Positions 12,408-22,010 of a DNA stretch of 64,000 nt are shown in pieces. The first letter of the stretch is position 1. Every line of letters starts with the position of its first letter. The position numbers and the translations under genes are program-made. The stretch lies in assembly GCF_010015585.1 (NCBI RefSeq), contig NW_022985082.1:487150-551149 (forward strand). Reading direction: 5' to 3'. Source of the DNA: Eremomyces bilateralis CBS 781.70 (lineage: Eukaryota; Ascomycota; Dothideomycetes; Eremomycetales; Eremomycetaceae). Below the pieces are notes generated by a model. That model was given only the letters and a program-made list of their open reading frames with translations, had not been told where the DNA came from and ran no database searches.

Positions 12408-13167
12408 GGCTGATGGGGAGGAGGAGCTACACCGTTGAGGAAACAATCCGTATGCATACCCGGATGGTTGGATGGCATTGGGATACCTACCGGGACGGGA
12501 TTCTACGACACGGCGAGACGTTTAGGATGCGGTGAATGGGTCTGATCCTTAGCGATGGTATTACGATCCATGATTTGTATAATAGATAATTCAACAATCT
12601 TCAGATTACCTTGGGTGTCCCAGGCCGCTGAGGGCTATCCTTCGGTAGGTACCAGTAGCAATAGGAGAAGGTTGCCGATTGGGGTGTCGTTTTTGCCACA
12701 CTTCCTCTGTAGAATATGACCGAGGTTCATCAATGTCCTCGTGGGGAGGAGCGTAGCTGGGGCTACAACAAATGCTTCGAGATTCTCTATCTCAGTATTC
12801 ATATCAGTAGTTGGGATCATAAATGGATCATAAATGAAGACTACGATATGCTAATCATTCCCTAGTATATTAGAAGAATAAACTGCGCGAGGGGTGAGAA
12901 AAAAGGAGAAGGATACAACCATAGACTAGTTAGACCAGAGTCAATTATTATCAAAGTCGCGACCATTTTTTAGTAAATCTGTGACGTTGATAGAGAGGAA
13001 TCGTCGATTAGGTAATGCTTGAACACATTAATGCCTGAGGTGCCAAGTACACAACACAAATCAAAATTTTGAAAACACACCAACATCGAAATTCTCAGCT
13101 ACCTCCTTCACCACATCAAAAATCAATATAAAAACAAAAAATATACGCTCAATATTGAGCTTCATAA
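12408..13167. other. Intergenic, ubr1 3' flank
   Basis: About 760 AT-leaning bases with no gene seen. It includes the ubr1 3' UTR. A T-rich run (13133-13142 and nearby) directly follows the tRNA on its own strand, as expected for a Pol III stop. Confidence 0.4.
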
Positions 13168-13262
13168 TGGACTAACAGCGAATTGAACACTGGACCTCCC
13201 CCATTCGCGCTCGCTCGAAGCGAGTATGCTAAGGGGGCGCTCTACCACTGAGCCACAAGCCC
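13168..13262 (-). tRNA. tRNA-Ala (anticodon AGC) with a 23-nt intron
   Basis: Read on the minus strand from 13262: acceptor GGGCTTG, D arm GCTC..GAGC, anticodon stem CCCCC/GGGGG with loop TTAGCAT, T arm CAGTG-TTCAATT-CGCTG, acceptor TTAGTCC and discriminator A. The A-box (TGGCTCAGTGG) and B-box (GTTCAATTC) are good. The intron, 13204-13226, lies between positions 37 and 38, the canonical place for nuclear tRNA introns. The G3:U70 pair, the identity mark for alanyl-tRNA synthetase, is present. The acceptor stem has one U-U mismatch (6:67) and a second G-U pair (7:66), so reduced function or decay is possible. Confidence 0.85.
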
Positions 13263-13976
13263 TAGATATTTGAAAAGTCACCTGTTCTAATATTCGAAGG
13301 TGGCGATGGAATGCACCATGCTCCACAGGCTCAGGGATATTAAGCATTGTGGAGACTCGAAGTGGTGGGACTTGTCACTGGGCCCTTGGGAGAAATAATT
13401 AACCCTCGATGTCCGATAAGTGGTGATAACTGATCCGAAAATCTTGCGGTCGGACTAGCCATAAAGGGTAAGGAGACTCATCTATTCACTATTGTCCCTC
13501 AAGGCCTCAGCCCTCAACTTACTTCTCAGCAAATACAATACTTCTTGGGGTGAGGGGAGACGCACGCCCAAGGGATCGACACTGATTTTCACCACCAACC
13601 AGCGGACACCAGTACATATACTTAGCCTAGATGCATCATGGTTTGCAAATATGAGCTAACCAAAGGTTCTCAAGCCCATTCTCCTCGTGTCTTGCCTAGG
13701 GAGAGGTTCGGGAATCCATCGCCCCCTTCACTCTATCTCCGTCCGCTTTTGGGTGAACCTCCCCTTCTCTTGTTTTCACCTCAATAACCCCACTTGACGA
13801 TAAATATTGGGAGTCTGGACATTCTTCGACTCCTATCACGTATGGGAGTCTCTGTAGCATTTACTCGTGTAGATGTGTCATATATCGTCGCACATGCACT
13901 GAACTGACTGGGAACTGGATAGTTTGTCCTCAACCATGTGCTAAGCCTCCATTAATAGTCATGACTGGGGATCCAT
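13263..13976. other. Intergenic, nothing recognised
   Basis: About 710 bases without a supported gene. A short frame opening at 13638 (MVCKYELTKG) begins rather like the small proteins further right but lacks their shared cysteine motif. Confidence 0.4.
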
Positions 13977-13982
13977 TATATA
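13977..13982 (+). promoter_or_regulatory. TATA-like box upstream of mini-ORF 1
   Basis: TATATA, about 173 bases before the ATG at 14155. The intervening sequence is pyrimidine- and CA-rich like a fungal leader. Confidence 0.35.
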
Positions 13983-14154
13983 GCGTAAGAGTGTTCCAAA
14001 TCTTCCTTATTTTCGTTGTGAAAGTACTAGAACACTCTGCCAAATCATCACCATCATATTCCCATTACCCCCTGAGTCTCGGGTTTCTTTTTGCGCGCCA
14101 CCTACCAACTCAGCGGCCAACAAGAACTTCATTTGGCCTAGGATCCAAAGCAAA

Positions 14155-14304
14155 ATGTGCGAATATAGAGGAGGTCAACGGATCTTGGACTGCAGCAGCC
14201 CTTTTTGCCCCGATTCTGTCTATTACCGGCCACAGCCCGAATATCGTGGGCCACAGCAGTCCTTTTTGCCCGGATTCCATATATTACCGGCCACGGGTGG
14301 ATAA
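14155..14304 (+). CDS. Mini-ORF 1: small protein with D-C-x4-C-P-x-S motif
   Basis: A 49-residue single-exon frame starting MCEYRGGQRILDC. It shares with mini-ORF 4 the start Met-Cys and the segment GQ[RK]I[LA]DC, and then carries DCSSPFCPDSVYY. The second half comes from a diverged tandem copy of the motif region: in another frame the bases around 14252-14288 again encode SSPFCPDSIYYRP, so the protein may originally have had two copies of the motif. No signal peptide or membrane segment is seen. No known family is recognised. The resemblance among the small frames of this array is what supports coding; alone it would not be called. Confidence 0.4.
   Translation: MCEYRGGQRILDCSSPFCPDSVYYRPQPEYRGPQQSFLPGFHILPATGG
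14200..14300 (+). repeat. Diverged tandem duplication inside mini-ORF 1
   Basis: Two copies of about 50 bases, each containing CAGCAG[CT]CCTTTTTGCCC and ATTACCGGCCAC, lie head to tail. They are in different reading frames relative to each other. Confidence 0.65.
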
Positions 14305-14456
14305 CGACGTGTTTCGGGTTTCCATGCTCAGACCAAAGGCGCGTTCTAGGAGCTATTGGTTAGGATATATTTTGAGCTGCGGGCGCCCTACATAGTCATG
14401 TAATAATTCATTCTAATAAGACATGAGATAAGACCTGGCATCTTCTACCCTACTTG

Positions 14457-14463
14457 TATATAA
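14457..14463 (+). promoter_or_regulatory. TATA-like box upstream of mini-ORF 2
   Basis: TATATAA, about 263 bases before the ATG at 14726, farther than in the other members; a leader intron or another promoter is possible. Confidence 0.25.
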
Positions 14464-14725
14464 CTTGTGCTAGAAGACATGTGAAATGGGACCCAGTCAT
14501 CACCGTTACTTATTCATAGTCAGCGTTCTTCCCATTCAACCAACTTTATTCCTGTTATAGGTTGCTTGAACATACTACTACTGTCGATTTTTCTATCAGT
14601 ATTAAGAGGATTCATTCAACGTCTACGGCAAATCCCAACATTGATAATAGATTTATCTCTTCATAGGTCTCCATTCTTCAGGACGCCCTCTAACCATATC
14701 ATCGATCCTCTTTGCATGCGGCAAT

Positions 14726-14851
14726 ATGGCTGTAATACTTGAATCCTCTGATTCAACGATCAATTCGTGTACGTTCGACGAGAGCAGCACGAAGACCCAA
14801 GACTGCTTTTGTTCCGTTTGCCCCTACTCAATCATGAGGGGCCCAGATTAA
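14726..14851 (+). CDS. Mini-ORF 2: small protein with D-C-x4-C-P-Y-S motif
   Basis: A 41-residue frame ending in the motif segment TQDCFCSVCPYSIM just before its C-terminus. The N-terminus (MAVILESS) resembles that of mini-ORF 3 (MAYFFESG). The stop is followed one base later by another ATG (14853) that opens about 19 codons and then a consensus donor (GTGAGT, 14910) with an acceptor near 14964, but the spliced frame soon stops. No known family is recognised. Coding is inferred from shared residues with its neighbours. Confidence 0.4.
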   Translation: MAVILESSDSTINSCTFDESSTKTQDCFCSVCPYSIMRGPD

Positions 14852-15036
14852 CATGGAAAATCCGACTGTGATCAATCTCCTCCGCATAGGCTCTGAGGCG
14901 GACTTTATTGTGAGTAACAAAATCCGGGCCGAATAGTCATAGCTAATATTGCATGGCAATGCAGGGACACGGAGCGGATTCGTGACCCCAAGATGATACA
15001 AAAGACCCTGACTGGAATATTATCCAATGAGTCAGG

Positions 15037-15043
15037 TATAAAA
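15037..15043 (+). promoter_or_regulatory. TATA box of mini-ORF 3
   Basis: TATAAAA with a CCAAT pentamer (15024-15028) just upstream, 129 bases before the ATG at 15166. This is one of the best-formed promoters in the array. Confidence 0.45.
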
Positions 15044-15165
15044 ACCCCCCATCGCCCAAACGAAGCCACCGAAAACCGGGTTCTTCTTCAAGAACCTCTC
15101 TGTTCTACCTATCTTGCTTTACAAGCATCATCCCCATCAGCTAAGATACCGACCGACAACCCCAA

Positions 15166-15330
15166 ATGGCTTATTTTTTCGAATCAGGCGCATACCTGGT
15201 CGACCCCTACTTTCAGGGTGCCAAAGAGGACTGCGATAATGGCAACTGCAAGCACTCGGATCACCAGAAGCCTGCTCAAAACGTGTCTTCAGAGAATACA
15301 ACGCGAGACAACGCTACAAAGGGTCCCTGA
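15166..15330 (+). CDS. Mini-ORF 3: small hydrophilic protein with D-C-x4-C-K-H-S motif
   Basis: A 54-residue frame in a good start context (CCCCAAATGGC). It starts MAYFFESGAYLVDPYF, then KEDCDNGNCKHSDH, and ends in a polar Asn/Thr-rich tail. The motif is D-C-x4-C-K-H-S, with Lys where neighbours have Pro. The clean promoter and start context make this the most gene-like member. No transmembrane segment or signal peptide is visible, so a cytosolic or nuclear protein is likely. No known function is assigned. Confidence 0.45.
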   Translation: MAYFFESGAYLVDPYFQGAKEDCDNGNCKHSDHQKPAQNVSSENTTRDNATKGP

Positions 15331-15995
15331 GCCAACAAGGGGTACGGATTAGAATATGTAGCCGTAGTCTCATCAATGCAAAAACACTCCACTTGAAGAT
15401 TAAATTTGCAAGATAGTCGCGGATGGTTGTTCTAAACCAAGACATACATATGTCCTGAAGTGTCTCTTTCCTCTGTTCAGCCGCCATGATCCTACCTTGG
15501 GGTACTCCATGGTCCACTGTTTTGCACTGAAACATGTAGACGACCACCCTTTCCCATCCGCCAATGGTTGGCATGAAACGAGGTCTGGCTTATGCCTTCG
15601 TGTCGATTATTAAAGTCCTTTACTCCCACGGTATAATAATTAAACCTTCCGATAACGAATACAACTCGGCTACCATGAGCAAGGCCATATATAATATTAT
15701 AGGGCTCTGGGGACAACTTACCATACTGAAGAGTAGGAGCAAGGAGACATTGATCGAGTGATGGGGGGCTACCAGGGCCTCCACAGTGAAGATATTGTTA
15801 ACCCTCTTGGTGATAGTACAATTTCACGAAAGGATCGACTCGAGTCGGTGTCGGGGAAAATATCCATACTTTCGACTGTCTTTGATTGGGTTCCGTTGAA
15901 TAAAGCAGGGCGCGTCGTATCTACACTCTTATTAAACTTTAACCAAATTGGTCGACTGACCACTAAATTAATGAATATTACTCATTTCTTGAGGA
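15331..15995. other. Intergenic within the mini-ORF array
   Basis: About 665 bases with no supported gene; moderately AT-rich. Confidence 0.3.
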
Positions 15996-16003
15996 TATAA
16001 ATA
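15996..16003 (+). promoter_or_regulatory. TATA box upstream of the frame at 16112
   Basis: TATAAATA, 116 bases before an ATG, followed by a CA- and CT-rich leader. Confidence 0.4.
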
Positions 16004-16111
16004 CGCGCTGACCACCACTGACTGCATCTAAAAAAAGTCATCCAACACACTAAGCTTTCGTCATACGCATACCTACAATAATTACTTAGGTATCTTCATC
16101 CAACATCTGAA

Positions 16112-16276
16112 ATGCCCCCTTCAGACAATACGCGATGCACCTGTGGTGTGAGACTCCCAACCGTCCCATGCCATGTTGTGTTCATCGAAGGCTTTAGACC
16201 TGAAGAAGAGCAATTCCAGTTCAGTTTGCTGACTAGAATCCGATGTGCGTACAACTTTATCGTTGTGAATCGCTAG
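16112..16276 (+). CDS. Possible mini-ORF (weaker member): small Cys-containing protein
   Basis: A 54-residue frame beginning MPPSDNTRCTCG, with PCHVVFIEGF, which loosely resembles CPHSILFIEF of mini-ORF 5, but the shared D-C-x4-C spacing is missing. Position, TATA box and size match the array; the sequence match alone is weak. It could be a diverged member or chance. Confidence 0.25.
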   Translation: MPPSDNTRCTCGVRLPTVPCHVVFIEGFRPEEEQFQFSLLTRIRCAYNFIVVNR

Positions 16277-16474
16277 GAACCTGTTGGTAGTTAAGGAAGA
16301 GTGGTGAGGATTCATACTGAGTCTTTAGTAGTCATGCCCCTGTCCTTCAGACTTCTGGCCATGGGACATGGTGATGCATTAATGAGGCATTATATCGATG
16401 TCTCTTTCTAGTAATATCGAACGCTCGTTGAGATTGAGCATTGAATCAGAATAATATAGCTTGTTCCCGGCAGG

Positions 16475-16482
16475 TATTTAAA
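16475..16482 (+). promoter_or_regulatory. TATA-like box of mini-ORF 4
   Basis: TATTTAAA, about 153 bases before the ATG at 16628. Confidence 0.35.
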
Positions 16483-16627
16483 GAAAGGGAAGGCCCCTTG
16501 CGGTAGCTAGTACTACAAACCAAAAGCTTTTTAAAGGAGTGTACACTGCATTCCAAATATCAGTTCACCGCCAGACGGAAGAAGCCACAGCAGGCCAACG
16601 ACGTTTTCTTACTCCCTGAACAACGTC

Positions 16628-16759
16628 ATGTGCACCTTGGACCAAGCAGGGCAGAAGATCGCCGATTGTGGGCAGTCCTGGTGCCCATATTCCGTGTGGT
16701 ACTCTCCTTTCGGCTGGGTATATAAACTTCAAAACCAGGATATTCCTCGCAAAAAGTGA
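16628..16759 (+). CDS. Mini-ORF 4: small protein with D-C-x4-C-P-Y-S motif
   Basis: A 43-residue frame. It begins MCTLDQAGQKIADC and continues GQSWCPYSVWYSPFGW, then a basic tail (RKK). Met-Cys start, GQKIADC and CPYSV align without gaps or with one gap to mini-ORFs 1 and 5. It is rich in aromatic residues after the motif. No known family is recognised. Confidence 0.4.
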   Translation: MCTLDQAGQKIADCGQSWCPYSVWYSPFGWVYKLQNQDIPRKK

Positions 16760-16983
16760 CATGACCGCTCTTACGCTGGCTTCAGTTGCAGGCGGTATTG
16801 GCAATAGATATCGGTAACGTGCGGCAAATCATGCAGGAACTGAACCGGAGAACGGGAGGATGCATTGTGTGTGACGGAGACGTACGATAGAGCAGCAGCT
16901 GACCTCGTTGGTCATACTAATATTTGCCAGAGTCAAAGAAATGCTCACCGGTTCAAGAAATGACTCTGGAGGAGTGGTTTGGA

Positions 16984-16990
16984 TATAAAA
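16984..16990 (+). promoter_or_regulatory. TATA box of mini-ORF 5
   Basis: TATAAAA, 215 bases before the ATG at 17199, followed by a CT/CA-rich leader typical of well-expressed fungal genes. Confidence 0.4.
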
Positions 16991-17198
16991 AGAAAGCGAT
17001 TATGCTCATGTTGTTCGAAGCATTTCAGTAACCAAACGCAGATCGACCATTCATTATCAGCGACCAACAACCAGACTCGCACTTGGTCACACGACCAAGA
17101 TCATTATCCTTCCTCCGCTCACGAGCCTCCCCCCTGACGCATCAACGACCGATACATTTTATCCACAAGACGACTTCCTCCGCTCTCCTTCTCTCGCC

Positions 17199-17300
17199 AT
17201 GTGCAAGCCACAGGCTACTGGCACACCGAAGCAGGACTGTTTCCAGCACACCTGCCCACATTCAATCCTCTTCATCGAATTTGTGGAATATGGTGTGTAA
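17199..17300 (+). CDS. Mini-ORF 5: small protein with D-C-x4-C-P-H-S motif
   Basis: A 33-residue frame starting MCKPQATGTPKQDC, then FQHTCPHSILFIEFVEYG. It aligns residue for residue with the start of mini-ORF 4: Cys2, Gly8, Asp-Cys 13-14, Gln16, Cys-Pro 19-20, Ser22. A GTAAGT overlaps its stop, but the only nearby acceptor would make a 37-nt intron, too short to trust, so the single-exon reading is kept. No known family is recognised. Confidence 0.4.
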   Translation: MCKPQATGTPKQDCFQHTCPHSILFIEFVEYGV

Positions 17301-18355
17301 GTGACCATTTCAACCGACACTCCTTGCTTGTAGGAATATGAAGCTAAGATTGGTTGTAGTGACAAAGTTAGCAAGTCATCAACGAAGATAGCTCAAGTGC
17401 TCAATGATATGATGAGTCAACTACAGCATATTAACTAGCTTAATATGATGAATGAATTGTATGCGGAGTGGACGGTAATGATGATGTACGTTCGACTGTT
17501 CTATGAACTACGAATTATGAACCACTGGAAAGTACTTGGACAACCTGAGAAAGGAAATCAAGTGCGGGACGGCCCGCCATTAGGGGCTTGGAGCCAAATT
17601 GCTGGGCGCTGGCGAGTGGCCAAGCGCAAAGCGGTTCATCATACAATTAGAATTTTCCCAATTTTCCACCGTCCATTGCAAGATTATGGTTTTTTACTTA
17701 AAATATTGTTCTTTTTATTGGGGATTGAATACTGGTCGTACGTTCAACTTCATTTGTTTGTACAAATACACGTAATGTAATATATATACAAGGCCGCCGC
17801 AATTACATGCTAGATTAAATATATTGGTCCCAGCCCTGTACGTATCGCACCAGCCGCCAGGTACTCTGAAGAGTATAAGGGTTATCAAAACCGGTTGCCA
17901 CTTAATTGCATTTGAAATACCTAAATGGAGAACCGATGAACAACAACGGTACTCGATGGCGGGATTCTCCTAGAAAGAGAAGGAGAGTCCTATTAACACC
18001 TGGGGAAGTCAAGATCCTTATCAGCTGTTCTTCTGCCTGGATACTAGAACATTTCGCTGAACGAACTTCTTGCCAACATGATGTAGTAATAAATATTATC
18101 CATAGAAACCCCATTATGAAAGTTCGATTCTGGAGTTCTACATCTGCTCACTACTGATGCGCCTGGTGCTATTAATTAAGCTCGTCGTCACCTCGCAAGT
18201 CCCACCAGCGGGCAGCCAGGAGAATCGTAACGGTGAGTAAAGCCAAGGCAACGAAAATGATAAATACTAGCTGCTTTATTAAATATAAGGTATCTTATGT
18301 ATCACATTCAAACTACGTCAGCTCAAATAAAATCGAAATGTCTAAAATCACAATT
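17301..18355. other. Intergenic, nothing convincing
   Basis: About 1.05 kb between the mini-ORF array and the end of the 2H phosphoesterase gene. AT-rich; small open frames exist but none shows conservation or promoter support. Confidence 0.4.
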
Positions 18356-19675
18356 TCATTTCCTCCCAAATCCCTTCCCGATCACCACCGTCTCTCCATC
18401 CCCATACCAAAGCCTCCCCTTCCTACAATCCAACCCCCGCTCCTCCCCTACCACCCATTCCCCTCCCTCCTTAATCTCCCTACCGGCCTCCTTTGGCCAA
18501 TACTCCTCCCTCAACCACGAATTAATCTCCTCAATCCTTCCCACCACCTGCCGCATTTTCTCTCGATCAACGCCGTTCAGTATATCCCCATCGACGCTTA
18601 ACTCTTCCGCATGCACGAATCGCCCGACCGTTAGATGTGCGGACGGGACTACATATCGCGATGCAACCGCCACGCCTGCCGCCTCAGCCAGCGCATACAG
18701 GTCGCGTCGGAGGTGGTGGTAAGTAAAGGTATCCTCATCCACAGCGTCGCCGACTGGAGTTGCTTCTCGAGCAGCTGGAACGAAGCTGAGGGCGATGGCA
18801 GAGGTGTCGTAGCCGATTTGAGGTTTGATGAGATGCGTGCGGTGGGTGGAGGTGTAATTGACGATGTCGCCGGCGGATGGAGCGAGAAGATCGACGAGGG
18901 AGGCGATCTCGGGGGCGGTCTTGGAGTGGGTAATTTCAAGGGCAGTCATGTGGAGGTTGGGGAGGGGCATGAGCCAGAGTTCTGGAGGCAGGAATTAATA
19001 AAAATGGTTAGCAGTATGGAGGGGAGGAGTAATCCGGATGATGAGGATGAATAAAGAACGCGAGCCCAGGCGTGTTGGGAGCATCACGGCGTATCTCCTC
19101 GCGTGCCATTTCGAAGAATTACTCTCGAACCGCACCAACAGCACTAGCTGGCAGTCTACACAATCCCATGGACGGCGCAGAACACACCAATGCGAGTGAA
19201 TTTACCTCGTTGCGACCGGCAACCAACCACACGCGCACATGACTCGTTCCCGTGCTCACGTGTAAAACCGCAATATCAACTTACTCGGCATCACTTCCCT
19301 CAACCTCCGCTGCACTTTCGCGACCAACTCCCGTACATTCACTGGTGGACGCGCCCAGAACACTGTAACAATCGGTTCCTCGTCAGTAGACGTTCCGGCG
19401 AAAAAATTATCGTGTGTGAGTTCATTGCTAGTCAATTGGAGTGTTGGCGTACCCAAACAATTCCTCGGATCCTCAAACCTGGGTTGCGTCTCCAGCGCGT
19501 GCAAGATCGGATCGATCACCACGCCAGAAAAGTCGTCTGCGAGTAACTTCGCTTTCTGCTGCGCGTTGCGGACCGTGCGGTGCGTTTCGTAGCGGGTTTG
19601 GATTGATTTCTGGATGTGGAGTGAGTTGGGGAGGGGTTGGTGCGGTGAGGGGAAGATGCACTTCAATTTGGACAT
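18356..19675 (-). CDS. 2H phosphoesterase (RNA ligase / cyclic phosphodiesterase-like)
   Basis: Two exons on the minus strand, 19675-19285 and 18981-18356, encode 338 residues. Both 2H signature motifs are present as H-x-T: NLHMTALEITHS and AHLTVGRFV, with the usual spacing. Upstream, VFWARPPVNVRELVAKVQ then joins LWLMPLPNLHM across the intron in perfect frame. The family hydrolyses cyclic or 2',5'-phosphodiester bonds in nucleotides or RNA; the substrate of this fungal branch is not known. The start at 19675 is chosen because homologous proteins begin shortly before the THRTVRNAQQKAKLL segment; the frame is open further upstream to 19831. The intron is 303 nt, much longer than others in the window. 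Confidence 0.8.
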
Positions 19676-22010
19676 TTGGTGCGTTTGGGGAAGATGTGCG
19701 GCATTTGGGGGCATATCGGAAGAATGGGAGGCCAAATTAGATGCTGGGGTTTGTTTGGCGGTGTTTGGGAGGTGAAAGCGGGGTTGGTGAGGACTTAGGA
19801 GCACGAAGGACATACGGGATTGTCGTTGCATGCGGCGATGAGAGCGTCGTATGGGTTGGACGAGACCCCATTGGAGTCGCCCCTAACGCCACTTAAGTCT
19901 TCAAAGGTCGCCATAGGGTGATCCGTGATCTCAAGATGATATGAGGAATTCAAGACAAATTTGGGCTTCACGACATGTATCTTTATGGTTTCCTGAGTCA
20001 GGAGGTATTTTCGCTCAGCTGGGGAATATGCGGTGACATTTGTGGCGGATTGACTCTAGGCTGGTTTGAAGCAGGTACGCGGGCTTGGCGATATCTTGGT
20101 GGCCGACAAAGGTGGTATCTTCAGGTTACTATCATGTAGCTTTGTCAGCGCGGGATGGGAACATCATGTTAATTCATGGCTAATTTTGACCAAGTTTGGC
20201 TAATTTTTGATTATAAATCGATGTGGAGGGCAGAAATGAAAGATTCAGCTGATGGCGGAAAGGGGAGACCGTGGTGGACATGGTGGTGGTGATGGACTGT
20301 GGTGGAAGAGCGCCCCCTGGATTTCTCACTCTGACTTCCGTTGGTCATTTCTACGACATTTTGACACAATTCACAAACGACCACACCAGGGAAGCGAGCG
20401 AGTAAACAGGGCGTCGAAAGAACCGGTTGGTACTTTTTGCATTCAAGTAATCCCAGGTAAAAAGGGTGAGCAGTAGATCGCCCCCTGAATCCCTATCCCG
20501 ACTTTCGTTGACCATTTCTACGTTTTGACACGAACTAGCACATCGGGGAAGCAAGCGAGGGAGGGAACAGGGCATCAAAAGGACCAGTTGGAACTTTTCC
20601 ATTGTAGTAGTAAACTAAGGTAAAAGGGGGCGAGTAGTAGCGTAGCAGTCAAGGGCTGAATAATCCATCCCCTCCCATTCCATTTCCATTCCGTTCCATC
20701 ATCATTAACATCGTCATCCATGTAATCGGGTGGCTGTGCGGTGTTTGTAAGGTAGGTTAGGTAAGGCAAGGTGAGAGTTTTCCGATATGTGATATGCGGG
20801 TAATAGGAGTTCCCGGTGTCACTGGGAGAGAAGAGAAATTTCAAATGTGCGAGAATAGCTTCGTGAAGCCACCACCCAGCCACTCCATCTCCACCATCGC
20901 TCATCATCAAAGACAGCGCGAATCCCCCGTCATTTCAACCCATCGACCGCCCGCTCCGTCACCCTTCCCTCTCTTTCACTCTCGCCTCCTCCGCCGAAAA
21001 GTTAGAAACGAAAAGCGCAGTAATGGAGAGAGAAAAATGGCATGGTCATAACGGTCATTTCGTTGAAGTAGCAAGAAGATTTGTCACTGTAAGGTGGGGT
21101 AGATTGATAGATCCCATTGCCGCAAGGCAGGTAGGAACATCGGATGGTTGGAGGTTGTCGTTTCGTGAAGAATACATAAGAGATAGCAGAAACAACGGGA
21201 GATGTTGGGTTTTGATGAGTGAGATTCGATGATGCGCGTGTATATGTGAAGGTATATGTCGTCGAGACTGAATCGCCAGTTGGTAATGTTCGGTACATAT
21301 TTGTTGCGCGTTATTCGCATCGCACATTTGCATGCATCGAGAAAATTCGTGTATACGTCGTTTTTTTGGTCATCCATGAAATTCCGAATCAACGTGAAGG
21401 AAAGGAGGGTGGAAAGCTTTTCGCGTTTTCCCGGCGTTAGACCTTCCCGCGTTTGTGGCTGGCGTGAAAGGCTATTTTCGTGAGGCCGGTTCGGATTTTG
21501 AGGTTTGCGGATCTTCAGTTCGGCCATGCGTGAATGTGAGAAGGAGAAGAAGGCGAATCGAGAGTAGGTGAGAAGATATCAGAAGCAGGGTTGAAGCGTT
21601 TTTCGCATGCGATCATGACGATGCCGATGATTGAATGCCCACCGAAAGCCCGCCCAAAACAAGTCGTCGCGGTGTCGTGTTGTGTTCCATGCCCAGTCTA
21701 TCGCAAGTCCTGGCCAAGAAAGCAAGAAGAAGCAGAAGGAAAAAAACGCTCAGTGAGCAAATGTCGAAGGAAATGAAACCAAAAAAAAATCCAGAGGCGC
21801 GCTTCGTTCGTTGCGTCAGATAAAAAGCCCAGGTGATGGTTCCCGCAGGTCTGCCAAGCCAAGTTGCTCGCGTTTGCTCATCGCTCGTCGTTTCGTCCCG
21901 TTCCGTTTCGTCAGACATGAAAATCCGCACGCAAATCGCAAAGGCCACCAATGCACCATTCGTTGAGCCGTCGCTCGTTCAGGCACAACTCCGCCTCTCT
22001 CACACTGCCA
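19676..22010. other. Intergenic between 2H phosphoesterase and stuA
   Basis: About 2.3 kb including the phosphoesterase promoter and stuA 3' UTR. It contains the tandem duplication listed separately. No conserved gene was found on either strand. Confidence 0.5.
20311..20642. repeat. Diverged tandem duplication, two copies of about 165 bp
   Basis: Copy 1 runs 20311-20478 and copy 2 20479-20642. Both begin CGCCCCCTG, then share CATTTCTACG, TTTTGACAC, GGGAAGC[GA]AGCGAG and end GGTAAAA.GGG.GAG.AGTAG. They differ by many substitutions and small indels, so the duplication is old. Confidence 0.7.

Noticed and set aside
14993-15352. 119-codon frame overlapping mini-ORF 3
   Set aside because: Overlaps the better-supported mini-ORF 3 in another frame and runs through its promoter and TATA box.
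17906-18157. 83-codon frame right of the mini-ORF array
   Set aside because: Lacks the array motif, has no TATA box at the expected distance and does not begin with ATG in the first codons.
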